The translations under genes and the position numbers were made by a program. 64,000 nt of DNA from Chloroflexales bacterium ZM16-3 (lineage in GTDB: Bacteria; Chloroflexota; Chloroflexia; Chloroflexales; Chloroflexaceae): positions 80,755 to 144,754 of the forward strand of contig RYFE02000013.1 of the NCBI GenBank assembly GCA_004138175.2, in the 5' to 3' direction. Positions 9,017 to 16,965 of the stretch are shown piece by piece (the first letter of the stretch is position 1; every line of letters starts with the position of its first letter). The notes under the pieces are model-generated. The model worked only from the letters and a program-made list of their open reading frames with translations, searched no databases and was not told the origin of the DNA.

Positions 9017-9711
9017 GGGGTATTCCTCGGTTCATGATGCAAGGGCAGGGCGCGAATGGCGATGGCGATCTCAGGCGCGAGCCGCAGCTCGCGACCGCCC
9101 ACATCGATCAGGGCTGACCCGGTGGCCCCAAGGGCCAGCAGGCGCAGCTCGACGCCCGGCAGCAGCCCCTCATCGGCGAGGAATGCCCGTGCGGCAGGGT
9201 CGGCATCAATGGCGACCACACGGGCAGCTTGGCCGACGGCGATATGCTCCAGCGGTAGCCCGCCCGCCCCCGGCGCGCGGTCGCCCGGCCCAGGGATGGG
9301 CTTGCCCTGCGGGCTGAGCTGCGGACAGCCGAGGAACTGCGCCAGCCGGTCAGAGACATCGACCGAGGTCAGGTGCTCCATGCGGCAGGCCAGCGCATCG
9401 GCATCCTCGACCGACATGCCCAGCCGTTCGACCAGAAAGACCTCCCAGAGCCTGCGGTAGCGCAGCACCAGGGTGGCCGCTGCCCTACCCTCGGGCGTCA
9501 GCTCGACGCCTCGGTAGGGCACATAGGTAAGCAGGCCGGCATCGGCCAGCTTGCGCACCATCTGGTTGGCCGAGACGGGCTGGATGTCCAGCGAATGAGC
9601 CAGCTGGGCCAGGGGAATAGGCGGCGGCACACCATCCTCGGCCAGCATGGCCACGGTGAGCAGGTACATCTGCTCGCTCTCACTCATCGGGTGGAAGTTT
9701 TGGTCGGCCAT
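9013..9711 (-). CDS. DtxR/MntR-family metal-dependent regulator with FeoA-like domain
   Basis: A 232-residue protein. The N-terminal winged helix (LAQLAHSLDIQPVSANQMVR) is followed by a dimerisation/metal-binding region with characteristic residues (YRRLWEVFLVERLGM, CRMEH), and then a C-terminal SH3/FeoA-like domain from about residue 150. This is the IdeR/MntR layout. As first gene of the feo operon it most likely represses iron uptake when metal is bound. The ATG at 9711 starts the frame; an internal ATG eight codons later is an alternative. A DtxR-like operator lies 20-40 nt upstream. Confidence 0.87.
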   Translation of the reverse strand: MADQNFHPMSESEQMYLLTVAMLAEDGVPPPIPLAQLAHSLDIQPVSANQMVRKLADAGLLTYVPYRGVELTPEGRAAATLVLRYRRLWEVFLVERLGMSVEDADALACRMEHLTSVDVSDRLAQFLGCPQLSPQGKPIPGPGDRAPGAGGLPLEHIAVGQAARVVAIDADPAARAFLADEGLLPGVELRLLALGATGSALIDVGGRELRLAPEIAIAIRALPLHHEPRNTP

Positions 9712-9731
9712 TGATTTTAACAGTTTTTTCT

Positions 9732-9750
9732 TACGGCTAGCCTAATCATA
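9732..9750. promoter_or_regulatory. Putative DtxR/IdeR-type operator
   Basis: A dyad centred on GGCTAGCC, with CTAA on one side and TTAC on the other. It matches the 19-bp DtxR consensus at 13 positions by my alignment. It sits just upstream of the regulator start, as expected for an autoregulated feo operon. Confidence 0.55.
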
Positions 9751-9857
9751 TCAGCACAGATATTGCCGCACAAGCGATGCTGGGTGGATATCCAATAACC
9801 AGATGGCTGACTGGAGCCAATCCAGCTTAGCGAGGTCTGGGATGTGGCACCAGGTAT

Positions 9858-10020
9858 CAGGGCTGATGCAACATCACGCGCCCGGCCCGTAAACGGGCGG
9901 GCTCTGGTCTACGAAGGCCGCCTGCGCGGCCTACCGGAGGCCGCGCAGGCGGCCTTCGTAGATGAGAGCCCGCGACTTCAGTCGCCGGGCGGCGGCATCC
10001 GGCGATGCTGCAACAGCTCT
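9858..10020 (+). repeat. Dispersed palindromic element, family 2, copy 1
   Basis: The core is a perfect 23-bp inverted repeat (9909-9931 and 9939-9961, 7-nt loop), flanked by two small hairpins (CCCG-TAAA-CGGG and GCGAC-TTCA-GTCGC). An 11-bp direct repeat GCACCAGGTAT flanks the unit (9847-9857 and 10021-10031), which suggests a target duplication. A second copy lies inverted at 44345-44466 and a half copy at 46932-46956. Together with the flanks it fills the gap 9712-10098. Confidence 0.75.
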
Positions 10021-10059
10021 GCACCAGGTATGTTGTGACGACCCCAAGGGCGGCCCCGG

Positions 10060-10068
10060 TGCTATAAT
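10060..10068 (+). promoter_or_regulatory. Extended -10 promoter of the 10099 gene
   Basis: TG-C-TATAAT, a perfect -10 hexamer at 10063-10068 with the extended TG. No good -35 was found at the right distance, which is common for extended -10 promoters. It lies 30 nt upstream of the ATG. Confidence 0.6.
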
Positions 10069-10098
10069 GGGAAGACAGCAACATGTAAGGGGAGGTAC

Positions 10099-10791
10099 AT
10101 GCTCACCTACGAGAACTTTGTCTCTGTCCTGCTGACCAGTATCGAGCAGGCCGGCCTGAATATCGCCTACACCCAAGAGCTGATCGACACCCACGCCCTC
10201 GGGAGAAGCCTCAGCATCACCTGCCTCCCCGACGGGATAGAGGACGACCGCAGCCCCCAGGAGCCCTCGCTGCGGGCGATGGTCGCCTTCCGCTGGTCGC
10301 CCGAGTTCACTGTCTTCTCGCTGCGCGGCGTCGACTCGCTCGACAACATCGAGCGCTTCGTCGACGAGCGGCTCTTCGCGCATACCCGCAGCGGCCCCTC
10401 CCTCGATGTCGAGGTGACCTACCACATCCCGCTGCGGCCCGAGCAGCAGCGGGATGTGAACACCCTCCCGGCCATGGCCCGCTCGATTCACGAGATCCAC
10501 GCGGCCCTGGCTGACTCCGACGATATGGTGCGCATCAACAGCCAGCTGGTCTTCTTCCCCGGCCAGATGCCGCGCATCGAGAGCCTGACCGCCCAGCGAG
10601 TCTGGAGCATCGACGATGCCCTCTACGATCCCGACCTGCTGGCGGCGGTTTTTGAGGAGCTGTGCAGCGAGCTCCACGCCATGCTGGAGCTGCTCTATGT
10701 CAACTACGGCATCCGCGACGAGAGCGCCGGGAACAGCGAGGCCGACGCGCTGCCTGTCGACCGGCAGTACCTCAAGCCCCCCACCGCATGA
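10099..10791 (+). CDS. Conserved-looking protein of unknown function
   Basis: A 230-residue soluble, acidic protein without signal peptide or membrane segment. I do not recognise a family. It has a good ribosome site (GGGGAGG, 4 nt before the ATG) and its own extended -10 promoter, so it is very likely a real gene. The first two thirds look like an alpha/beta fold with short hydrophobic strands (LRAMVAFRWSPEFTVFSL, SLDVEVTYHIPL), and the C-terminal third is helical (ELCSELHAMLELLYVNYGI). It is a lone gene between the palindromic element and an IS3 relic. Confidence 0.7.
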   Translation: MLTYENFVSVLLTSIEQAGLNIAYTQELIDTHALGRSLSITCLPDGIEDDRSPQEPSLRAMVAFRWSPEFTVFSLRGVDSLDNIERFVDERLFAHTRSGPSLDVEVTYHIPLRPEQQRDVNTLPAMARSIHEIHAALADSDDMVRINSQLVFFPGQMPRIESLTAQRVWSIDDALYDPDLLAAVFEELCSELHAMLELLYVNYGIRDESAGNSEADALPVDRQYLKPPTA

Positions 10792-10850
10792 CTATAATGG
10801 CTCAAGGAATTCGGACACTCGGTCAGGCAACAGAAAGGAAGTCTGACCCG

Positions 10851-11090
10851 ATGAAAAAGGTTTACACACAATACCGCAGAAGTAACCCTGTGAAGTGTTC
10901 TGTCATTCTGAGCGCAGCGAAGAATCCCGGCCGGGACGCTTCGCTGCGCTCAGCGTGACATGGGTGACAGGGTTACTTCTGCGGTATTGCGTTTACACGT
11001 CCGCCTTCAAAGCCCAGGTCGCGCTGGAGCTTCTCAAGGAAGAGAAGACCCTGGCTCAGCTCAGGAGCGAGCATGGGTGGGAACCACTGT
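10851..11090 (+). pseudogene. IS3-type transposase orfA relic, interrupted by a mini-element
   Basis: ATG AAA AAG GTT TAC AC at 10851-10867 resumes after the inserted element at 10999. When the element and one octamer copy are removed, the frame reads MKKVYT then SAFKAQVALELLKEEKTLAQ, which is the start of an IS3-family OrfA (helix-turn-helix part). The similarity stops soon after SEHGW, at about 11080, so only about 33 codons survive. The sequence before it (10811-10850) contains GGACACTCGGTCAG, like an IS left end. The rest of the stretch to 11175 shows no recognisable gene. Confidence 0.75.
10868..10990. mobile_element. TIR mini-element, family 1, copy B, with perfect 8-bp target duplication
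   Basis: A 123-bp non-coding element. Its terminal inverted repeats match over 23 bp (10869-10891 against the reverse of 10967-10989) and begin CAATACCGCAGAAG. The centre is a long GC-rich hairpin around CCCGGCCGGG. The octamer GTTTACAC is present on both sides (10860-10867 and 10991-10998). Removing one octamer and the element restores the IS3 orfA frame, which shows that this unit really transposed. Confidence 0.88.
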
Positions 11091-11175
11091 ACTGTGCGCG
11101 TGGCGGGCGATCACACGCAAGGGTCTGGCCTCGCTCTACCGTGCGCGGCCAGGGCTTCCAGTTTCGCGCTGCCGA

Positions 11176-14100
11176 TCAAGGCATGCGCTGAGTCTGAGCG
11201 ACCCAGTAGCTGAGCAGGCCCAGACGCCAACGGTAGCGCAGCCCGCCCTCCTCGGCCTCATCACGCTCGCCCTGTAGCAGGTCGCGCCAGGCGAGCCGCT
11301 GGAGGGCCGCCTCGATCAGGGGTTTGGCGAGCGTCAGGCCGCGGGCCTGCATAGCTGCGATGAGGTGCCCGGTGCCCTTCGCCGTGGTCAGCGGTAGGGT
11401 GCGGGTCAGGGCCGCGAGCACCGCCTGCTCATCGGCAGATGAGTCGCTCCAGAGGTCGGCCAGCGGTGCCTCGCCGAGCTCAAGCACATGCTCGCGCACC
11501 GCGAGCACGTGCTCCAGAGTGATTACGCTCTGCTGGCGCGTGTTCGCTGCGTCGACCAGGGTCTGGCAGAGTAGCTGGAGGAAATAGGGCTGGCCGCCGC
11601 TTAGCCGAAGCAGCTGGTCGATCGCCAGCTCATCATAGCGCAGCGCGTCGCTAAGTGGCGCGCTGATCAGGGCGCGTGCCTCATCGCTGCCCAGGCCACT
11701 GAGCCGGTGATGGAGAGCCGCGTTAAAGATGCCGGCCCATGCCGCCGGGCGGAGCTCGTCGAGTCGGTGCGCCCCGGCGATCACCAGCGTGAGCCGCGAC
11801 TCGTGCTGCATCAGGTGGCGTAGGTAGCCGAAGAAGGCCGGGTCGAGCCGGCCCTGGGCGCTGCGCTCTTCCAGGGCCTCGATCTCGTCGAGCAGAAGCA
11901 GCAATCGGCGCTCACCGGCAGCCGCCAGGATCGTGGGCAGGAATTCGTCGGCGAACGCGGACGCCGGCTCGACCGCGAAGCGCGCCGGGTCCGGCGCGGG
12001 CAGCGCGAGTGCTGCCGCGATCCGCGCGGCCATGCCGGCGAGCAGCTGCGGCAGCCCCGGGTCGATCGCGAGCCGCTGTCCATCGAGGTAGACCGCGACG
12101 ACGGAGTCGCCCATGCGGTCACCCAGCTGCTGGAGCAGCGAGGTCTTGCCCATGCGCCGCTGCCCAGTCAGCACCAGAGCCGTCGGCAGCGGGCGGGAGA
12201 TCGCCCGCGTGATCGCCGCGATGTCGCCTGTCCGCCCGACAAACACCTGACTGCCCGACCGCAGCGGCATGCCGGCAATATACGGGTTCGCGAGCGGCGC
12301 GCGCCAGGGCGGGGATGTCAGCACCGCCACCGCCAGCGTCTGGGTCTGGGGCGCGCGGTCGCCGGCGGCGTCGGCGTAGGTCAGGCGCAGGATCGGGCGC
12401 AGCGCGGCACCTCCGTCCGGACGGAGCACAAAGGTGATCAGGCGCGTCTCGCCCGCCGGTAGCTCTGCTATCTGCTGCTCCGGGTCTTGCACAATAATGC
12501 CATCCTCTGGCAGAAGACGCAGCGCGACCGCGCGGGCCGGGCCGTAGCCGTGGTTCGTCAGCTCTAGGGCCAGGGTGATCTCGGGGGCGGCGACCACGCT
12601 GCCGGTGATCAGCCGCAGCGCAAGCTGAGCTCGGCCCTGGATGTCCTGGAGATGCTGATCAATGCGGGCGAGCCAGTGACTTGCGATGCTGCGGGCGATC
12701 TGACGGGCAACCAGGGTGAGGGCGTCGGGCAGGCGCCCCTCTAGCAGCTCAAGCTGGGCCCGCGCCTGCTGAAGGCACGTCACCTGGCCGGCAGTCGTCA
12801 CCTGGCGCGGCAGCGCGGCCAGCGTGTCGAGGATGGCGGCGAAGCTGGTCAGGGCTGCGGCGAGCGGTGCCGCTGGCGCACTGTCCAGGACCAGCGCCTG
12901 AACCGGTGCCGCCAGCGCCCCCAGATCGGTCACGGAAGTGGCATCCAGCGCGATGTGACAGAGCTGATACAGCTGTGCGCTCGGGGCCGGCACCGCAGGG
13001 GCCTCGGCCAGCATGCGCAGACCGGCGATAAGCAGGGTGGGATCATGGTGGCCCTCTACGATCAGGCGGTAGCCCGTGGCGAGATCGGCCAGTGTGGGCG
13101 CGTCGTGGCGCTGAAGGGCCGCAGGCAGCGCCGCCAGGATCGCGGCTGCCTCCGCGCTTGCCAGCGCCTCTCCGGCAAGCCTTTGGAGCGTGGCGATCTC
13201 CGTCTCAGGGGCGCGGGCCAGCGTTTGGGCCAGCGCCTCAGCCCGCCCGGCGGGCGCGAGCTGGTAGGCGACCAGCTGGGCGACGGCGATAGCCGTGCCG
13301 GTGCGCTCCGCAAGGGCCAGTAGCAGCTCGATCGTGACGCGGGTGTAGGGCTCCTCCGAGCGGCGCGGGCCGAGGGCCAGCGTGCCGATCACCGTGCGGT
13401 CGCCGTCGCGGAGCGCCGTCAGCGGCAGGATGAGCGGCCAGCGCTGATCGGTGGGTCGGTGCCACTCCGTATCGGGCTTGAGCTGATCTGCTGTTTGGCG
13501 GTCAAGCGTTGTGGGCGTATCTGCGGGGGGCGCTTGGGCGTGGGACAGGTGAAACTGATCGTCCTGGGCGCGGAGATAGATGACACCGTAGGAGATCTTG
13601 AGCAGGTCGGTGCTCGTCCTCAGCAAGGCATCGAGCAGCTCGGGGGTGGTGCGTCGCTGGTTTAGTGCGCGGGTGAAGGCGATCACCGTCGGGCGGAAGT
13701 CGATCGTCACGCGGTCGAAGCGCCGGTCGATCAGGCCCTGAAAGCGGGGGTAGAGCGGGCCGACCAGCAGCATACAGACCATCGTGGTCATCACCGCAGT
13801 CAGCTCGTTGTCGATGCTGGTCAGGTTGCGCAGCAGGGCCTGACTGACCAGCACGGTTATGCCGCCGACGGCGACCAGCGTGGTGCTCAGCGCCCCATAG
13901 AGCAGCGTGCGCCGGATGACAGTCTCGATGCCCCAGAGCCGGTAGCGCAGCATGGCCATGGTGAAGCAGCCGGCGATCCCGATCAGGGTGAGCTCGTAGA
14001 GCAGGTTGCTCAGCAGTTCATAGACAAACTGAGGAGCAAGGCTCGGTGCGATTGCGAAGCGCACGATCCAGCGGCCAAGATAATAGCTGATCACCACGGC

Positions 14101-14862
14101 CAGCCCGATCAGCAGCCCGAAGACCGCCCACTGCATTTGCCGACGCTGGGTCGGCGTGCTATGGTTGCGGTAGCGGATGACCATTGCGATCACCCCGCTG
14201 GCCTGCCAGCTCAACGTGAAAAACAGTGAGCCCAGCGGGGTCGCGTTGAGGTTGCCACCCGGCAGCGGGCTGAAGGGCATCGCCGGGACGAACAGCCAGA
14301 TCACGATCAGGACGCCGTAGACCAGGGCGAGCCAGCGGGTAGGGCGCGGCACAAAACGCCCATCGGGGAAGATGTAGAAGATCACCAGGCCAAGGTAGAT
14401 GGCGATCGCCTGCAGCCCGAGGTGGATGCTCGACCAGCGTGGGCCGAGCGTGCCGAGCGACTGGGTATAGTTGCTCTCGCTACAGCCCAGGCTGATGCAG
14501 AGCAGGGCGGTGATCAGCGCGCCAGTATTGCTGGGCTGGCGCCAGACGATCAGCGCGCTCAGGGTGAGGGTTGTCGCGGCCAGGAGCAACTCGGCGAGCA
14601 GAACCGTCCAGAAGTAGGCCGGCAGTGGGATGCCCCAGCTCGTGAGGACCTGGGCCTCGCCGAGGGTGAGGCTCGACCAGGAGCCGCCGAAGGGCAGCAC
14701 GGTGGTGAGGACGGCGATGCGCAGCGGCAGGGCCAGCGTGTAGAGTCCCACCAGCAGGGTGAAGGTGAGCAGCCAGACAGCGCGGAGGAGCAGCACCACT
14801 GCCCAGGCGCGGCGCTCGTCTGCGGAGGCCTGATGCGAAGAGCGCTGAGAGAACGTAGACAT
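11176..14862 (-). CDS. Membrane sensor with GAF-like region and C-terminal P-loop ATPase
   Basis: A 1228-residue multi-domain protein. Residues about 25-380 form an N-terminal block of roughly ten membrane segments of the kind found in 7TM-type sensor kinases. A FQGLIDRRFDR motif follows, as in those proteins. Residues about 400-525 look like a GAF domain. A helical stretch and a CARDB/Ig-like segment (about 800-890) come next. The C-terminal part from about 890 is a STAND/AAA ATPase with Walker A GQRRMGKTSLL (about 899) and Walker B LLLLLDEIEAL (about 990). No kinase or output DNA-binding domain is seen. It is divergent from a lipoprotein gene and close to the eCIS locus, so a signalling role there is possible but not shown. 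Confidence 0.75.
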   Translation of the reverse strand: MSTFSQRSSHQASADERRAWAVVLLLRAVWLLTFTLLVGLYTLALPLRIAVLTTVLPFGGSWSSLTLGEAQVLTSWGIPLPAYFWTVLLAELLLAATTLTLSALIVWRQPSNTGALITALLCISLGCSESNYTQSLGTLGPRWSSIHLGLQAIAIYLGLVIFYIFPDGRFVPRPTRWLALVYGVLIVIWLFVPAMPFSPLPGGNLNATPLGSLFFTLSWQASGVIAMVIRYRNHSTPTQRRQMQWAVFGLLIGLAVVISYYLGRWIVRFAIAPSLAPQFVYELLSNLLYELTLIGIAGCFTMAMLRYRLWGIETVIRRTLLYGALSTTLVAVGGITVLVSQALLRNLTSIDNELTAVMTTMVCMLLVGPLYPRFQGLIDRRFDRVTIDFRPTVIAFTRALNQRRTTPELLDALLRTSTDLLKISYGVIYLRAQDDQFHLSHAQAPPADTPTTLDRQTADQLKPDTEWHRPTDQRWPLILPLTALRDGDRTVIGTLALGPRRSEEPYTRVTIELLLALAERTGTAIAVAQLVAYQLAPAGRAEALAQTLARAPETEIATLQRLAGEALASAEAAAILAALPAALQRHDAPTLADLATGYRLIVEGHHDPTLLIAGLRMLAEAPAVPAPSAQLYQLCHIALDATSVTDLGALAAPVQALVLDSAPAAPLAAALTSFAAILDTLAALPRQVTTAGQVTCLQQARAQLELLEGRLPDALTLVARQIARSIASHWLARIDQHLQDIQGRAQLALRLITGSVVAAPEITLALELTNHGYGPARAVALRLLPEDGIIVQDPEQQIAELPAGETRLITFVLRPDGGAALRPILRLTYADAAGDRAPQTQTLAVAVLTSPPWRAPLANPYIAGMPLRSGSQVFVGRTGDIAAITRAISRPLPTALVLTGQRRMGKTSLLQQLGDRMGDSVVAVYLDGQRLAIDPGLPQLLAGMAARIAAALALPAPDPARFAVEPASAFADEFLPTILAAAGERRLLLLLDEIEALEERSAQGRLDPAFFGYLRHLMQHESRLTLVIAGAHRLDELRPAAWAGIFNAALHHRLSGLGSDEARALISAPLSDALRYDELAIDQLLRLSGGQPYFLQLLCQTLVDAANTRQQSVITLEHVLAVREHVLELGEAPLADLWSDSSADEQAVLAALTRTLPLTTAKGTGHLIAAMQARGLTLAKPLIEAALQRLAWRDLLQGERDEAEEGGLRYRWRLGLLSYWVAQTQRMP

Positions 14863-15516
14863 AGGGATACCTGCTGGCTACGCGGCCTGTTCGTCTGGGT
14901 CGGGCTTTCGCTCGCGCTGCTGGGCGGCTGTGGGCTGGAGCCGCGCTACGTACTGCCGCCGCCCGAGAGCAATGACGGCACCTTTCGCTGGGTCGATGCG
15001 CTGGATGTGCCCCCCGCTGACTACCTGCCGGTGACGTTCGCTGACCCGGCGAGCGGGCGTCAGATCGCGGTCTGCCGGGGCTTTATCGTGGACGACATCG
15101 ATCAGGCGCAGGGCTATCACACGGGCGAGCTCGTGATCGACGCAGGCGAGCCGGCCTGCTGGGTCCCACATCGCGGCGGGCTGCTGCGCTTTGCGCGGCG
15201 TGACAACGCCTACCAGCAACTCTGGGCCCGCGCCGGCGCCGCCTATAGCTGGGTGGCGATCGACACCATCCCCGAGCGCCCGCTCACGCTCTCGGCGATC
15301 TGGCAGAACAACCGCCTGCCCTCCAACTATGTGCGACGCCTGGACTCAGGCGCGCCCTTTCAGTACTGGACACCCTGCGCCGCGCAGGTCGACGGCGCGT
15401 GGCACCTGGGCAAGCTCGGCATGCAGGACAACGTACTACGCTGCTACATCCAGCTTGATCAGCGCGAGACGCTGGTCACTACAGACGTGCGTGTGCTCTA
15501 CGCGCCGGTACACTGA
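14833..15516 (+). CDS. Secreted lipoprotein of unknown function
   Basis: A 227-residue protein with an Arg-rich n-region, a hydrophobic core and a lipobox (LALLGGC), so it should be a lipid-anchored exported protein. The mature part has several Cys and Trp residues (CRGF, CWVPH, YWTPCAAQ, VLRCYI) but no family I recognise. The ATG at 14833 overlaps the first 30 nt of the divergent sensor gene. A longer upstream frame to 14422 is antisense to that gene and is rejected. Its position next to the sensor suggests a shared regulatory region. Confidence 0.7.
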   Translation: MRRALRERRHRDTCWLRGLFVWVGLSLALLGGCGLEPRYVLPPPESNDGTFRWVDALDVPPADYLPVTFADPASGRQIAVCRGFIVDDIDQAQGYHTGELVIDAGEPACWVPHRGGLLRFARRDNAYQQLWARAGAAYSWVAIDTIPERPLTLSAIWQNNRLPSNYVRRLDSGAPFQYWTPCAAQVDGAWHLGKLGMQDNVLRCYIQLDQRETLVTTDVRVLYAPVH

Positions 15517-15585
15517 CTCTTCATTCCGCTCAAGTATAGCCGCTTCTTTATACACATGCCAGCAAAAATCGAACGCCAATTCACC

Positions 15586-16920
15586 CTATTGCCCGCTAAA
15601 GAGATACCCTGCCCCGCGCACATTTTGTATGCATCCGGCATCTCTATTAAGGATGCGCCGGATGTTCTTTATTGCGCTCTTAAGGCGCTCACCTCCCACA
15701 ACGTCAGAATCGTTCCAGACATGCTGCTCAATCTGTGATGGGGAGACGATCTGACCGGAGTTCGCTATGAGGTAAGCCAGGAGCTCAAATTCGGCTGGAG
15801 GAAGCGGCACGAGCACCCCTCGGCAAAGCGCAATTCGCCGCTGAGGGTCAAGCGTAATTGGGGGTGACTGAAAGAGGCCGGGGATGGGCTGATGTATCAG
15901 AAACTCCTTGAAGGCACTGGAGAAGACTTGGATCTCGCCTTCGTTTCTGATCACAAGGGCCGCATTGAGCAGCCGCTGCACACCCTGCGGATCCGTTCGC
16001 CAGATAATAGGTAGCAGCGCCAGAAGCCGGCGGTCGCTTGTGGATAGCGTATGCCAGAAGTACATCCAGTGGATCTCCGCGTCAGTCCCAAAGCGTTCAC
16101 CCGTAACGGCACGGCACTCGCTCGCCTGGCTCGGATCACCATGCTGTCGCCACTCAAAGAGCTGATAGGCCGCCATCTGAAGCAAGAGTGGGTGCGGACC
16201 AGCCAGAGAGATCAGCCACGCGATCTCGTCTTGCTCAAGCGGGAGGCTGCTCTGGCCTGAGAGGTGGCGCACCATCGTCTCGGCTTCGTCATATGAGAAG
16301 AGCCGCAAGCGAATCTGAGCGAAGACATTAAAGAATGGCGAGCTCAGGATGCGAGTCTCTGCGAAGCCGAGCTCGAAGAGCGGCTTCGTTGAGACCGTCA
16401 CAAAGACAACCCCTAAACTATTGAAGATCGCCCGCAGTCCTGAGAAGAAGTTCGGGTCGAGATTGGGATTCTCGCTCAATGTATCAAACTCGTCGAGCAA
16501 AAAGACCAACTGGACCCCTTGGTCACCGATCCTGCGCACCAAATCCTCAAACTGACGATAGCTCATTGTTGAATCATTTTCGTCTGGAAATCCCAGGGAT
16601 GTATCACCGCCGTGCATGCTGCGCCCAATCTCTCGGGCGAACACCCCAAACAGCTCATCGGGCGTGAGCATTCCGCAGCTCTCGCAATCAACATACATCA
16701 TCTGTAACGAACCCGGTTCGAGATCGTGGGACTGCTGGACATGGGGGCGTGCGAGGTGCATAAGAAGCGATGTCTTCCCAATACGCCGTGGGCCGACGAT
16801 GGAGATACATTGCCCACCCCGAAGGAGATTCAAGATCTGCCGCAACTCGCGCTCACGACCGAAGAAGTAGGCCGGGTCGCGAATGGGGCCCCTGTGAAAA
16901 AACGGGTTGCCTGACAGCAT
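15586..16920 (-). CDS. STAND/AAA ATPase with C-terminal OmpR-type winged helix
   Basis: A 444-residue protein. An N-terminal P-loop ATPase has Walker A GPRRIGKTSLL (about residue 42) and Walker B LVFLLDEFD (about 138), and is related to the archaeal-type ATPase family. A winged-helix domain (about 345-444) carries the Trans_Reg_C pattern (LPPAEFELLAYLIANSGQIV, RGAGYLF). This looks like an ATP-controlled transcription factor. The start at 16920 is chosen because GGGAGAAG lies 6 nt upstream. It is the last gene of the minus-strand block that contains the contractile injection genes, 45 nt after the FHA kinase, so it may control that locus. Confidence 0.78.
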   Translation of the reverse strand: MLSGNPFFHRGPIRDPAYFFGRERELRQILNLLRGGQCISIVGPRRIGKTSLLMHLARPHVQQSHDLEPGSLQMMYVDCESCGMLTPDELFGVFAREIGRSMHGGDTSLGFPDENDSTMSYRQFEDLVRRIGDQGVQLVFLLDEFDTLSENPNLDPNFFSGLRAIFNSLGVVFVTVSTKPLFELGFAETRILSSPFFNVFAQIRLRLFSYDEAETMVRHLSGQSSLPLEQDEIAWLISLAGPHPLLLQMAAYQLFEWRQHGDPSQASECRAVTGERFGTDAEIHWMYFWHTLSTSDRRLLALLPIIWRTDPQGVQRLLNAALVIRNEGEIQVFSSAFKEFLIHQPIPGLFQSPPITLDPQRRIALCRGVLVPLPPAEFELLAYLIANSGQIVSPSQIEQHVWNDSDVVGGERLKSAIKNIRRILNRDAGCIQNVRGAGYLFSGQ

Positions 16921-16965
16921 GGTAGCTTCTCCCTCAGTGGGTACTAGTGGCACAAGTGCTGTTCG

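Noticed and set aside
14422..14832. A long N-terminal extension of the lipoprotein gene
   Set aside because: It is antisense to the large sensor gene, has shadow composition, and would bury the signal peptide.
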